The notes: generated from the sequence alone by a model not told the origin. 64,000 bases of DNA from Microcebus murinus (GCF_040939455.1 NC_134115.1:22204727-22268726); one strand, 5' to 3'. Shown: positions 25,744 through 41,244, counted from the stretch's first letter. A program made the numbers and translations.

Positions 25744-26056
25744 GCTGGGCGAAGTGGCTCATGCTTATAATCCTAGCACTCTGGGAGGCTGAGGCAGGAG
25801 AACTGCTTGAGCCCAGGAGTTTGAGACAAGCCTGAGCAAGAGTGAGACCCGGTCACCATCAAAAAGGAAAAAAAAAAAAAAACCAGCCAGGCATTGTGCC
25901 TGTAGTCCCAGCTACCTGGGGAGGCAAGGCAGAAGGATCCCTTGAGCCCAGGAGACTGAGGCTGCTGTGAGCCACAATGACACCACTGCACTCTACCCAG
26001 GGCAGCAGAGTGAGACTCGGTCTCAACAACAATAACAACAAAAAAAGGAAAAACAA
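25744..26056 (+). mobile_element. Alu SINE
   Basis: Dimer beginning GGCTGGGCGAAGTGG. Flanked by AAGAAATGTATTTA and AAGAAAAGTATTTA. The stretch 24560-25743 before it is A/T-rich intron with no recognised element. Confidence 0.92.
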
Positions 26057-26530
26057 GAAAGAAAAGTATTTAGACTTTTTACCATTTAGAATTAAGGAAA
26101 GTCCCGATCATTTAGTGCTTGGATTCCAGGTGACATCCTGTGCCCATTCGGAGTAACTCTCGTGCTGTCAGGTGTCTTGTATGTGCCAGGCATTCAGCAA
26201 TGGTGATATGTTCCATGAGGCTTTTTAATAAATCTGTGAAATGAAAAGGGAAATGTGTGAAGGAACATACACACATACCCACATGCAGTACACAAACACT
26301 CAGAAATCACGCTGGCGAACTAATCCTACATATTTACTGTTGTTCCTCAAATTATGGCTGGTTGATTTCTTTCCTTTAAAATTGTCTTCTTTCCAGTCCT
26401 ACTTATTTTTCTAACTCTATGTGGATTGCTAAAGATTGGAAAAAATCTTGAAATTTGGGAAGCTCTTTGAAAGAAAACTCTAGTAGCACTTCCTACAATG
26501 TGTACCAAAGAATAATTTAACGGTCTAACA

Positions 26531-26793
26531 TGGAGGAGTTCGAAACCCACCCTGAGTAAGAGCGAGATCCTGTCTCTACTAAAAATAGAAAGAAATTAAT
26601 TGGCCAACTCAAAATATATAGAAAAAATTAACCGGGCATGGTGGCGCATGCCTGTAGTCCCAGCTACTCGGGAGGCTGAGGCAGGAGGATCACTGGAGTC
26701 CAGGAGTTTGAGGTTGCTGTGAGCTAGGTTGACGCCACAGCACTCTAGCCCAGGCAACAGAGTGAGACTGTGTCTCAAAAAAAAAAAAAAAAA
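26531..26793 (+). mobile_element. Alu SINE, 5'-truncated
   Basis: Starts mid left-arm at 'GGAGTTCGAAACCC', then has the linker, the strepsirrhine-type right arm and A-tail. Confidence 0.92.
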
Positions 26794-26929
26794 GACTTGA
26801 AATCAGCTATTATAGTATGTTTAAAGAACTAAAGAACTAAAAATGTATGAGAATGCTATCTAATCAAATTGAGAATTTCAATAAAGAAATAGAAATTATT
26901 TTTAAAAACCCAATAGACACCTGGAATTT

Positions 26930-27275
<346 letters not shown>

Positions 27276-28228
27276 TGAAAAGTACAATAACTGAACAGAA
27301 AAACTGACTAGAAGGGTCCAACAGCAGGTTGGAACTGAAAGATGAAAGAATCAGTGAAAGTGAAAAACAGGTCAATTGACAGTATCCACTTTGAGGAACA
27401 AAACCAAAAAAGAATTAAAAAACTAAAGTAAGCCTCAGAGACCTGTGAGACACCACCAAGCATATCAACAAATGTATATAACAGAAGTCCCAGGAGGAAA
27501 GCAGTGAGGGAAAGAAGGGGGCAAAAAGAATATCTGAATAATTGCTCAAAACTTCCCAAATTTGATTTTAAAAAATTAATCTGTACACGCAAGAGGCTCA
27601 AAGAAGTCCAAGTATGCAAAATAGTATACCCACTCTGGCAGACAGCTCAGTAGTTTCTTACAAGCTAAAAAAGTAGGCTAACCATTCAACCAATAATGAT
27701 GCCCCTGTATATTTACCCAAATGAGTTGAAATGTATGTCTACACAAAAACCTGCATATGAATGTTTATAGCAGCTTCACTCATAATTGCCAAAATTTTGA
27801 AATAACCACGATGTCCTTCAATGGGTGACTGGATAAACAAACTGTGGTACATCCATACAATGGAATACTATCCAGTGATAAAAGAAATAAGCTGCAAGCC
27901 ACAAAAAGACATAGAGGAACTTTAAGTGCATATTACTAAGTAAAAGAAGCCAGTTGGCAAAGATTACATACTGCATGATTTCAATTACATGACATTTTAG
28001 AAAAGGCAAAATTATAGAGACTATAAAACTATCTGTGTTTAACAGGGGGCTGAGAGAAGGGAGGACAAAATGAATAGGTAGAGCACAGGGAATTTTTCAG
28101 GACAATGAAACTATTTTGCATGTTACTACAAAGGTTAAATTACATGCATTTGCAAAATGCATAGAATGTATAACAAAAAGAGTGAACCCTCAATAATAAT
28201 AATGTATCAATAATTAATTAACAATGGT

Positions 28229-28377
28229 AGCCAGGCTCAGTGGCTCATGCCTATAATTCTAGCATTCTGGGAGGCCTACAATGGAGGATCACTTGAGCTC
28301 AGGAGTTTGAGGTTGCAGTGATCTATGATCACACCCCTATGCTCTAGTCAGGGGGATACTATCTCAAAATAGTAGAG
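28229..28377 (+). mobile_element. Alu-related monomer (FLAM-like)
   Basis: Single left-arm-type unit beginning GCCAGGCTCAGTGGCTCAT and ending in a palindromic A-rich tail. Confidence 0.7.
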
Positions 28378-28429
28378 ATTCTATCTCAAAAAATAAATTT
28401 TTGAGATAGAATTTTTGAGATTCTATCTC
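28378..28429. repeat. Nested inverted repeat in SINE tail
   Basis: ATTCTATCTCAAAAA (28378-28392), a 5-base spacer, its exact complement TTTTTGAGATAGAAT (28398-28412), then ATTCTATCTC again (28420-28429). Confidence 0.9.
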
Positions 28430-29590
28430 AAAAAATAAATAAAATAATAATGTATAAATATTGATTTAATTGTAACAAATGTATCACACTAATACAAGAT
28501 GTTAATAATAGGGAAAACTATGTGAGGGAATAAATGGGAACACTGTACTTTCCATACAATTTTTCTATAAACCTAAAACTTCTTTAAAAAATAGTCTATT
28601 AAAATTGAAATAAAAATTAATCTGTACATCCAAGAAGCCCAAGAAGCCCCAAAGAGGATAAATTCAAACACATCCTCACCTAGACACTTCATAATCGAAC
28701 TGTTGAAAGACAAAGAATTTTGAAAATAGTGAAGAAGAGTGATTATACAAGAGGTCCTGAAAATGATTAGAAACTTCAAATAAAAAACAAGGGAGACCAG
28801 AAGGCAGAGGGTGACATATTCAATGTGCAGAAAGAAAAAGACTATGAACCAAGAATTCTATAATCAGCAAAATCAGTCAAGCACAATGAGAAATTAACAT
28901 ATTCCCCAGATAAAAACTAAGAGAATTCATTACTAGCAGACCTAACCTACAAAAAATACTAAATGGAGTTCTTCAGGCTGAAATGAAAGGATGCTAGACA
29001 GCAACTCAAATCCACATGGAAAAATAGAAAACAGAGCTAAAGGTATATACACATAGGTAAATATAAAAGATAACATAAATGCAACTTTTTTTGGTAACTC
29101 TTTTCTTTTCCCTTCTGATTTAAGAGACAACTACATAAAGTAATGATTATAAAACTGTGTTGATAAGCTTATAATGTATGTGTTATCTTATCAATGGACA
29201 AATTGGAACCAACATAAATTGTTGGTAGAAATGTAAAATAGTGAAACTGTCTTAGAAACTGGAAGGTACTCAAAAGGTTAAAATTAGAGTTACCATATGA
29301 CCCAGCTATTCCTCTATTATGTATATAGCAAAGAGAAATGAAAACATATATCCATGCCCAGAAAAGGCAAATCCGTAGAGATGAGGGGAATGGAAATGAG
29401 TGCTGGAAGGTACCAGATTTCCTTTGGGGGTGATGAAAATATTCTGGAAGTAGATAATAGTGATTGATACACAACTTTGTGAATATACTAAAAACCACAC
29501 AATGTACACTTTAAAAGAGCAAACATTATGGCATGTGATATTATTTATTATACCTCAATAAAGCTAGTATTAAAATAGTAAAAAGTTCCT

Positions 29591-30980
29591 AAAATGAAAG
29601 AGTTTAAATTACAAAACTGTGGCATCAGTGGGTTTTTTTTAAAACAAGAGAAGAATTATTCTAAATAGGTTTTTTTAAGAATGTGAGTACATAAGAGTCA
29701 CCCCAAAATCCATACAGAAAATACGAAGTTGATAACCACCTGGATATTACCTCAAAAAAGACATAGGTCTTTACCCTTCTCATTCATATCCTAAACGTCC
29801 ATAATGCTCTGAAAAACGTTTTTCAAAATATAAAATCACTAGTCTTAGGTTTTAACAACATGCATAAGTATCCATAAAGTAGGTAAGTATATGAGAAAAC
29901 AAGTTTATTTTATTAATAACGCTTTTGATTTTGTGTATTTATCCCCAGGGTAAATAGAGAAGGCAAATCATTAAAAGGAATTGCAATTAATCATCCTAAT
30001 TTCAAGACATAGAACATTCTCTGAAGGAAAACTTGGCTAGCAGTTTGAAGAAGGTTGAAGGGAAAATAACAATTTAAATATATAGAGAAAGGGATTTCTG
30101 TGAAGAAAACAAGTTTAAAAAGAAGTAAAAATGTGCATATGCTATGCTATTTTAATGCAACTTCGGTCACCAAAAATTACTTTAAGCACACCCACACGAA
30201 GAAAAGTGAATACATCAAATATTCAAAAATATATAACAAAAATGTGGCAGAAGTTACCTAGCCCAGTGTTCCTTCACATTCAGATTTCACACAGGAAGTA
30301 GATCCACTGAAGAATGTGGGATGGGAATAGTCAGTGAGGACAGCAACAAGAACAGTCAGAAACACTCTAAATGACAAAAGGCCATGAATTCTCAGAGAGC
30401 AATGAAGACACAAGTGCTAAACCACACTAAGCCTCCCTCGCCCAAGGCCTGTAGGCCCCCAACAACTGTCTCAGGGTACATCCTGAAGAAGGTCCCCTCT
30501 CTAGACACTGACGCCTTTCCTGAAAGAGAAAGTGTCTTCCTGCGGACACCACCGTGAATAGTTTTAAGCGGAAAACACAACCTAAGAAGAGACATTGGAA
30601 CGATATGGTTCCGCCACGAAAGGAACGAAGGAAAGCCAGTACCCGAAGGCGATGGTTCTTAATATGTGCCTTTTAAACACTAAAACCAAAAAGTGCAAGA
30701 ATACTAAATTCTAAAAATACTGAAAATAAACTCTGATCTTTTACTCTGTCGGTAGTAAGCAGAGCTAGTTAAGGAGAGGGACAATAAGAAAAGTATCGAG
30801 TGCCCCTCAGGTGGCAATATGGTCACTAGAAGCGTTCCAACGTTAAACAAGTCACTGCCACCAGTCGGGGTGAAGGAGGAGTTGAGTAGGTACCGGAGTG
30901 GGAAGACGGACAGGATGACCCCAGGCAGCGAGAGGGTAGGCAGCAAAGAAACTGGAAAAGCAGATGGATGAGAAGTAACT
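29591..30980. other. Intronic DNA, no recognised feature
   Basis: A/T-rich, no coding frame with a recognisable domain. Minus-strand frames near 30392-30595 and 30704-30946 show no family features. Confidence 0.4.
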
Positions 30981-30981
30981 G

Positions 30982-30983
<2 letters not shown>

Positions 30984-31038
<55 letters not shown>
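30984..31038. repeat. (CA)n microsatellite, about 27 units
   Basis: Uninterrupted CA dinucleotide run, likely polymorphic. Confidence 0.97.
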
Positions 31039-32690
<1,652 letters not shown>

Positions 32691-32699
32691 AACTCCAGG

Positions 32700-33500
32700 A
32701 GTTAAGCAAATAGACCAAGTGATAGAAAAATAAGAGAAAAAGTATAGTAATTTAGAGAACCAGGCCAGAAGATCTACCGTCTGAATAATAGGAGCCCCAG
32801 AAAAAAAAAAATGGAAGGAAGTCATCAATTAAATAATTCAAGACTATTTCCTCACTCTTGGCCATCTATTTCAAAAAAAAAAAAAAAAAAAAAAAAAAAG
32901 ACTATTTCCCAAAATGAAAGGATGCCTTCCAAATTGCAAAATCTACTGGAGTAGCAGCACAACAGATGAAAACAGACCTACACCAAGACGTATGTGTTCA
33001 TTAATCATGAAATGTCAGAACAATGACAGAAAGAATATCACATATACTTCCATAGAGGGGGAAAAACTAAGCCACATAAAATGCATTCAGAAGTAGAATA
33101 TCTTCCACAAAAACAAACTACAGAAATGAGAGGACAACGGAGCAATGCCTTCAAAGTGCTGAAGAAAACTGAACTCTAGCTGAGAATGCTTATAGCCAGC
33201 TGTACTACTAATCAGAGTAAGGCCTCAGAATATTTACCGTTATGCATCCTTTCTCAAGAAGCTATTGGAGGATAAGCTCTATTAAAAGTAAAGTATTAAC
33301 CAAGAAAGGAGAAGACACAGTAAGAAAGGGGATCTAATATAGGAAGAAAAGGGACTGCCCAGAGCCATGGTAAAGGGGCATCCAGGCTGTAACGAACCAA
33401 AAGACGGCAGCAGCTGCCTGGAGCAGGTCAGAAGGCTAGGAGAGATGTCTTCAGAAGACAAAACTGATGGGAAAAAATATATGGAAAACTGGTAGACTTT
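32700..33500 (+). mobile_element. LINE-1-type (L1M or HAL1) 5'/ORF1-region relic
   Basis: Wording such as 'AATGCCTTCAAAGTGCTGAA' and 'AGAATGCTTATAGCCAGCTG' is typical of old LINE-1 upstream regions. Interrupted by a poly-A run at 32874-32899. Confidence 0.5.
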
Positions 33501-33514
33501 GGGATTGAATTTCT

Positions 33515-33850
33515 TTTTTTTTTTTTTTTTTTTTGAGACAGAGTCTCACTCTGTTGCCCAGGCTAGAGTGAGTGCCGTGGCGTCAGCCTAGCTCACGGCA
33601 ACCTCAATCTCCTGGGCTCAAGCAATCCTGCTGCCTCAGCCTCCCGAGCAGCTGGGACTACAGGCATGTGCCACCATGCCCGGCTAATTTTTTCTATATA
33701 TTAGTTGGCCAATTAATTTCCTTCTATTTATAGTAGAGACGGGGTCTCGCTCTTGCTCAGGCTGGTTTTGAACCCCTGACCTAGAGCAATCCGCCCGCCT
33801 TGGCCTCCCAGAGTGCTAGGATTACAGGTGTGAGCCACCACGCCCGGCCT
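33515..33850 (-). mobile_element. Alu SINE (young strepsirrhine-type)
   Basis: Reverse-oriented, exact duplication GGGATTGAATTTCT (33501-33514 and 33851-33864). Confidence 0.96.
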
Positions 33851-34114
33851 GGGATTGAATTTCTAATAAATATCTTGAAAACAAAGCAAAGGAAGGGAGT
33901 TAGCGAGATAATTACGGACTCCACAATGATTAAAAAGCTGATCATTATGTTCTCTATAGCTCAGCTCTGAAAAGCATCAGTCTAAATAATGTAAACACTC
34001 TTTATCAATCGAAATTCAATAACACTATATTGGAACACAGAGCAGAGGGAAAAACAGGTGTGGAAAAGGGTCCATTGCCCAGCACCAAGTGAGCAGCCAT
34101 GGGACTGTATTTTA

Positions 34115-34241
34115 TTTTATTTTTATTTATTTCTTTATTTTTTTACTTCGGCATATTATGGGGGTACAAATTTTAAGGTTTCAATAAATGCCCTTTCCCC
34201 CTCCCCCACAAGTCTGAGTTTCCAGCATGACCATCCCCCAG
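34115..34241 (-). mobile_element. 5'-truncated LINE-1 3' end with exact target duplication
   Basis: T-rich head (reverse poly-A) followed by LINE-1 3'-end wording ('GGCATATTATGGGGGTACAA', 'TTCAATAAATGCCC'), 127 bp. Flanked by the exact 16-bp duplication ATGGGACTGTATTTTA (34099-34114 and 34242-34257). A comparatively recent insertion. Confidence 0.9.
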
Positions 34242-34257
34242 ATGGGACTGTATTTTA

Positions 34258-35480
34258 GATTACTGTGCTGCTGCAAGCTAAAGGCCTCTTCCTGATTTTA
34301 TTCCACCACCAACTGCTCTTGTCTTCAACAGTTTGATATGGTAAGGATCAGACGGAAGGAACGAAGTGAGGTAGAGGGTGCAACCCAGTGCAGGGTTGTT
34401 TGCAGTGAAAAAAAGGTAACGAAATACATTTAAGAAAAGTACCCAAATCACCGATTATTAGATTTGGATTTCAGCTTGAAATAAGTGAGAAACATGAGAA
34501 GACCTACAAAGTAGAAAGAACTACAGTGGCATTTCAAAACTTAAATCTACTAGATAGAACTAGCATATGCTTCTGAATTTTGAAATGAACTAAATTTTAA
34601 AAAATGATATTCATCGCAGTATCACACATGTACTAATAAAGAAAATGCAAAAATGTAAATTCTTTCTTTTCTTCTGTACAATTACTACCAATGTAATTCT
34701 GGTCTAAGTCCAAACAAAACTACTGCAGATAAGAATTCATTCTTTCTACCTATTGTACCATTTGTTAAAGCAGTGGAAATACTCTTTCTTAAAAAAATAC
34801 ACAGGTGTACATGCAAATGTATACACAAGTCTGTGCGTCTGAGTGGGCATGCGTAAGCAGACGGCTGGTGGACAGACCAAGCTCCGCGACCACGAGCAAT
34901 TAATCAATTGCTGGTCTGCAGCAGGAAGTGTGCGTGGTTCAGCTGGGCCATCAGACTCAGTGAGCAGTCCTCAATTTCACCAACTATTCAAGGACTGGTA
35001 CCCTGTGGCCTAGAGACCACTGTGACTGTCGCAAAATACCAACTACTATGATTGATATCGGAGCCACGTAGATATCTCAGATGATTGCAACCCAAGTGAG
35101 GGCACCGAAATGTCAGCCGAAGCAGTTCAAGGGAAGGAGCAGGAAGCAGATAAGATCGCAAGGCGGAGGGCCTGCCCTCTGGGGTGTAGCTCTTCTTTCT
35201 GGCTTCTGTGCTTCCCTGGGCCTCGCCTCACCCCAGGGTACCCAGTGTCTGACCCCCCCCCAAGCCTGCCCTGCATGGAGGGTGGTCGCTGCCCCTTACC
35301 AATGTCTGTGACTCACTGCTGTGAGCCGCTTGGCTTTTCTGAGGTCTCACATTGAACAAACCGCTGAGAACCTAACCGTGGCTGGTCCTCCAGCCCGTGT
35401 TCTGCGTCTAAAAATTTCTATCCATTCTCTCTCCCTTTTTGGCTGTCAGACAAGAGTTCTGTTTCCAGTTCCCAGCACTT
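34258..35480. other. Intronic DNA, no recognised gene
   Basis: Includes a GC-richer patch around 35140-35400. The plus-strand frames there (76-81 codons) have no recognisable domain. Confidence 0.4.
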
Positions 35481-35920
35481 GCAGAGACTGGAGATATCTA
35501 AAAGACAAAATGATGATAAGCAATATTTCTAAAAAGCTCAAACCCCTCAAACTCAAATAATATAACTGAAGAAACTGCATCAAAAATTTGAAAGTTAGAG
35601 GGAGTGATCATTGACTTGGAGATCTCAGAAAGCTGAGTCCTGAAGCAGGTTGGGGTGGCGGGGGGCATGCCTAGGCAATGCAATTTACAGCACAGCTTCT
35701 GATGAAGGCTCGACTAAAACAGGGCAATGCCTTCCACATTCTGCGGGAAAACTGCTCTCAACCTAGAATTCTAAACAACCAGCCAGGCTACTGGGCAAAT
35801 GTGATGCAGAATAAGGCATTTTCGTGCACCTGTCAGTTACCTGCACCTTCCTCAAGCAGGTTACTGCAAGAAGTGTGCCACAAAAGATGAAGTCCACCAG
35901 TGACTGTAAAAGCCATGATA
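35481..35920 (+). mobile_element. Possible LINE-1/HAL1 relic
   Basis: Wording such as 'GCAATGCCTTCCACATTCTG' and 'CTCAACCTAGAATTCTAAAC' resembles old LINE-1 ORF1 flank, similar in type to 32700-33500. Confidence 0.4.
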
Positions 35921-35924
35921 ATGT

Positions 35925-36155
35925 CACCATTCTGGAGTGCTTAGGATGCTCCAAAACTCTTCTAAGTGATGTACCTATATTAACACAAAGAATCTTCAGG
36001 AGAATGCTGCACAGAAGGTGAAGTTTTCCAGATAAGAAAGCCGAGACAGAAAGAGGTTAAATAGCTTTCCCAAGGTCACGTGGCTAATTAATGGAGGAGC
36101 TAGGATTGAAACCCACAAATCTGGCCCCCAAGCGTGTGCTATAATTGCCTAGCAA
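35925..36155 (+). mobile_element. MIR SINE
   Basis: Near full-length: 'CTTCTAAGTGATGTACCTAT', 'AAAGAGGTTAAATAGCTTTC', 'CCCAAGGTCACGTGGCTAAT', 'GGATTGAAACCCA'. Confidence 0.85.
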
Positions 36156-36911
36156 GAAAAAAAAAAAAAAAAAAAAAACAGAGGACCCAGTATAAAAGAG
36201 AGGAAACAAAAATCTGAGGATGACAAGGAAGAGAGATCCTAAGACCATGCGTGTGTGTACAGGTCCGAGGAGGAAACCAGCTTAGACTAAAGGAAGTGAA
36301 TAGCTCCAGGAAATATTTTTTTAAGATGCCAAAACTGAAGAATCTCTGCTGTCAATAAGTGTATTTAGAAGAGATTTTGACAACTAAGGCAGAGCTCAGA
36401 GTTAAATAAGTAAAATGTACATAGTAAACAAAAAAACATGAAAACAAGACATTAACTCTGGGGGCGGGGGAGTACAATAAAAGAAATCACGGTATGCTAC
36501 ATTCAATTTACATATGGTCATAATAATATTGATATAAACACTGAGTTGTAGTCTAACAAAAAATTTGATAATTCACAGAAGGTCTCAAAACTATTTTCAC
36601 AATAATACTGGGACATTATTCACCCTGTCCACTACCACTTTATTTTTATATATACAGTGTAGTTTTCCAGCGGCTACATGATGTGTTATTTCTCAACAGA
36701 ATAAATGCAGAAGCTAGCTTGAGAACCCAGCTGTTTTCAATTAAGTCAAACATTAAGAGATTTACAAAAATACAAAACATTGCTATTCTTCTAATTTTTA
36801 TAAAAATAGTTTCCTAAGAAATTACTTAATAAGTAAAGGGCTTCTCATTGTTACTTTCACATAAGTAATATTTAAATTTTTTTTTCTCAGTTTTTTTGTT
36901 TTTTGTTTTTT

Positions 36912-37159
36912 ACAGACAGACTCTTGCTCTGTCGCCTAGGCTACCTCAAATTCCTGGGCTCAAGCGATCCTCCTGCCTCAGCCTCCTGAGTAGCTGGACT
37001 ACAGGCACACACCACCACAGCTGGCTAATTTTTCTATTTTTAGTACAGACAGGGTCTCCCGTTTACTCAGGCTGGTCTCGAACTCCTGACCTCAAGCAAT
37101 CTTCCCACCTCGTACTCCCAGAGTGTTAGGATTACAAGTGTGAGCCACAGTGTCCAGCC
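36912..37159 (-). mobile_element. Alu SINE with internal deletion in the right arm
   Basis: Reverse-oriented. The region between 'CTCTGTCGCCTAGGCT' and 'ACCTCAAATTCCTGGGC' is shortened by about 30-40 bases relative to neighbours. Confidence 0.88.
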
Positions 37160-37407
37160 GATCGTCAATAATTTTCAAGAGTATAAAGCTGAAATCAAAA
37201 AGTTTTCTAAAGAGTTGACTGAGGGGATGGGAGGTAGGGCTGGGGACTGAGCATAAATGTGGTAGGGGGCTTGGAGGTAAAAGAATTCAACCCTCCCTGG
37301 TAGAAGAAAAAACTTAAAATGGAATAATCTAGAAATAGTGTAAGCATGTTTATAGCTATGGAAATACACACCTGAAGAAATCTGTAAAAAGTTGAAAATG
37401 GTTACTG

Positions 37408-37831
37408 CCAGGGCTATGCAGTCCAGAACAGTAGCCACTAGGCACATGTGACTATTAAGCACTTGAAATGTGACTAGTCTGAGAAAATGCATTTTTAAAA
37501 TTTTAATTAATTAAATTTAAAAAATTGAAGCAGTGTAAATATCTTTCTCTTCACAACTTTATCGTTTTGGCAGAACTACGTTTTGCTTTAATGGCTGTAT
37601 CATGTCAGATATTACTGTTACACTGTAGTACATGTATTGGACACATGCATCATTTTAATACCTCAATAATTTTCTTCTATTGCTTACATATTAAAATAAC
37701 ATTTTGACATCTAGATTAAAGATAATATTAACATTAATTTAACCTGTTTCTTTTTGCTTTTTTAAAAATGTCACTATCAGAACATTTTATGTGGCTCATG
37801 TTATATTTCTAATAGACAATGGGGTTCTAGG
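37408..37831 (+). mobile_element. hAT-type nonautonomous DNA transposon (family uncertain)
   Basis: Starts CAGGGCTATGCAGTCCAGAA, contains 'ATGTGACTATTAAGCACTTG' and ends 'TATTTCTAATAGACAATGGG', consistent with a known mammalian element whose ends are inverted CAGGGCTGTCCAATA-like. I cannot name the subfamily. Confidence 0.55.
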
Positions 37832-40470
37832 GAGTAAGCAGTTCTGGGAGCCACTGGGAGAAGAATGCCATTTTTCATAACTAGGACTCTCTGTTGAAAG
37901 ACGATTTTCCGTGGGTCCCTTGCATTGCTGTACACCTTGCCAGTGAGGTGCTAACCACCCTTTTGTTCCAGATCATTTTTTTCCTAGGCTATTTTTTTAT
38001 AGCAAATAGGCTTAAAAGACAGAGATGGTGTTGCCCTCCCTAGTACAGGGTGAGCCCTTTTACTGACAATATAATGAAGATGTCACCTGGAGCAAAGCAA
38101 AACATGCTTACTGCCCACTATAAAAGATTCCTGTTTCCTAAGCTCAGTGTTCGTTTTCCATCATGCAACCTACTGTTTGTACAGTTAACACTTGGCCCTC
38201 TTGGCGTCACCCTTTGGGAATTATGCCTCAAGGAACCTACATGAAAAATGCTGATCACCTGCTACTGTTATCACCATAGATAACAAACTATCCCTCATCG
38301 CTGGCATATTGTGCTAGGATCCATGAAAATTGTGGCAGATTTGTTAGCTTCCAAGTAGGGTAAAATCTCTGACCCTTCATAGTTCTGGGAACTCCTATGG
38401 AAATATCTGCTTTTCTGAACAATATGCATTTATAACTTTGATTAAAATAAGGACTGCCTTTTAAAAAAGTCTTATAGGTAGTGATAAAATTAAGAGCTAT
38501 AATATAAAGATGGTTAACCAGTTTTAAAATAGGATACAAATCAACATTCTAAACCCTTGATAAGTGGAACAGGTATAGGAATTACCTCTTCTCCATTCCT
38601 ACTTTTTTTTTTTTTGCAATTCCATTCGCTGATTAATTCCATATTAAAGCATATTTTATAATTATGTAAAATTCTAAAATACATAATTAATGAAATTTTC
38701 AATGAACTCTTCCTAATTTTAAGTTAGATGAAATTAAAAAAGATTGAGTTTCATTTGCATAGTCACCTATAGAAGAAAAAAAAAATGGTTCTCCATGCCT
38801 GAATTAATGGCATGAAAAGTTCTACAGAATTTTTTTTCATTTACTCATTATAGTACTTTGAGACCAAATGTCACTTAAATAACTAACTCTTGAGTTTCAT
38901 GCATTAATGAAAATAGTATTCATTAGTACATTAACAGAGGAAGAAGTATCCTCTCTTTTCCTGTCACTCTCTCCCCAAAGGCACAACCAGGGACTTAAGC
39001 AGCTGACAGCCTGGGGAGGAACTGAAACCTATCTTCCTCCCTGCAGACTTTGCAGGAAAGATGAAAAACACCCCAGTCTCTGCACTAAGTGGAAAGCTTT
39101 CAGTTCACCAGGAGGAAAAGAAAGAAACCAAGAAGGCTTCCCCAATTACAATTGACCTGAATCTTGAAAATGGGCAGGATTTAGATATGAGGAAATAGGA
39201 GAGAACAGCATTCCCTCCTTTTTATGCTTGCTCAGGAAGTGGAAACCTGAAGCAAAGGAAGCCCGAAAGGAAGATAAGAGACTAAATAGCTGTTTGCCAC
39301 TCCTGTTGGGTAACCCTAAAGACCTTTTCCCTGCTGCATGATGACACTAAGTCTGTTTCACAATATGAAGAATCGCAATACTAAATAACTTCCTAAGCAC
39401 ATCTGCAGAAACAAGGGCAAGATTTCAGGAAAACAAATCAGAAGATTGATGATAAACAGGCCTCATTTTCTCTCTCTCTCTCACATACACACACACACAC
39501 ACTGATTTAAAATGATCACTCCTAAGAAAGAGCCCACCTGAGAAGTGGGCTGCAGAAAAGTTCTATCTAGTAGCCGCAGCAGTGGCCTGGCACCAGGGCC
39601 AGCTCTGTCCTCCCCTGGGATGATCCGTCATCTGCATAATGAGATTTGGCCCAGTCTTTATGGAAATGCTCAAACCATGTCCTAAAGGGAAGGAAACTGG
39701 GAAGAACCAGGACATTGTTCTGTAAATTTCCTTTGCAAACAGTAAGCACAGAGACCACTGGGACTAGACTTGATTTGTTTGTCCTCAGTGTGCCTTCCTT
39801 TCCTTTTACTTACGGACATGCACACACACACAATATTTGAGCCTAACAGCCTATACTCTTCTCAGTTGGATCTCTTTGAACACCAAATGATAGCTTGAAA
39901 AGGTGAAAGAAAACCCAATAACTGGCGTAGGTTAGTCCTTTCCCCAAGATGATACGCTAATGGATTCAGAAAAGAGGAGGAGGAGAGGATGAAAGGAGGG
40001 CAGGCAGCGCAGGGCAGACGGGATGCACTGAAATGAGCATGCTGACTTGCTGGGGGCCTCTCCTGCCCAGGGCCCGCTCTCTTCCCCAGGATGTCTGGTC
40101 ATGGGAGCAGGGCCCATGGCAAAGCAGCAGGACTTGAAGATACTGGCTCTACCGCAGTACTAAAGCAAAAATGGAAACAAGAAAATGCAGGGATTCTAAC
40201 AGGGTTCTACAACTGTGTGCCCTCAAGACTTACTATCTGTTTTCCACAGCAAAAACAAACAAACAAAAAATCCCACTAATCTCTGTCTACTGTTCGTTCC
40301 AGTGCTTTCTCAATATCAATATCCTTCATCCAACTTCTCTTTAAATCTAAAATGTAGTGCTAGAAATGCACATGGCTTTGTCATACGAATTTCATACATT
40401 CCCTTAAAAGCCAAAGGAATGCCCATGATCGTACTTATGCATCAGAATAAAGACATTGTATGACTAGTTA
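37832..40470. other. Intronic DNA with little recognised structure
   Basis: No coding frame with a domain. Contains a short (TC)n(AC)n tract at about 39470-39503. Otherwise non-repetitive by eye. Confidence 0.4.
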
Positions 40471-40474
40471 GGAA

Positions 40475-40830
40475 AAGCAAGTGATAAACAAAATGTGGCA
40501 TATCCATGCAATGGAATAGTATTCAGCCTTAAAAAGGAACAAAATTCTGACATATTCCACAGTATGAATGAACCCTAAAAGCACTATGTTAACTGAAACA
40601 AGCCAGACACAAAAGGACAGACACCATATGACTCCACGCACACAGGTACCTAGAGGAGCCCAACACAGAGGCAGAAAGTAGAATGATGGTTTCCAGGCTG
40701 GGGGAGGGGAGGATGGAGAGTAACTGTTGAATGGATACGGAGTTTTTGTCTGGGATAATGAAAAGTTCTAGAAATGGGCAGTGTGCCATGGTAGCGCCAC
40801 ATTGTAAATATACTTAATGCCACTGAATTT
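40475..40830 (+). mobile_element. LINE-1 (L1M-type) 3' fragment
   Basis: 'CATGCAATGGAATAGTATTC', 'ATGAATGAACCCTAAAAGCA', 'AACTGAAACAAGCCAGACAC' and 'AATGATGGTTTCCAGGCTGG' are the LINE-1 ORF2-end/3' UTR pattern. Confidence 0.85.
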
Positions 40831-41244
40831 CCTCTGACTCCATCAGTGACACAGATTTTCAGCCTGGAGGGTTGTTTTTAACTTGTTGGTTATGACTTAA
40901 AAAGATGCAGCTGGCTCACCACTTGACTGGCTGCACCTCCAGAGCAGGTGAATGCAATCAGAAGCAGCGTGCTACTTAGAAGAGGTTTCTAAAATTAATT
41001 CAAGAGAAGACAGACATCGAAGGAAATATATTACGAGGGTAAAAGTCGGTATGACTCTAGGTTGTCTGGAAAAAAAAAAAAAAAAAGAATGGACTTTCTT
41101 GAGTTTAGTGTCATGAAAATTCACAGATTGTTCAACTCCCTCTCAAAGCCCAGTGTTTTTCCTACTGCCTAGGTGGCTTTCCTGTTACCCCAATTTGCTT
41201 GGAGTAATAGCTAAACGAACTTTTACACAGCAAAGGCCTATGCT

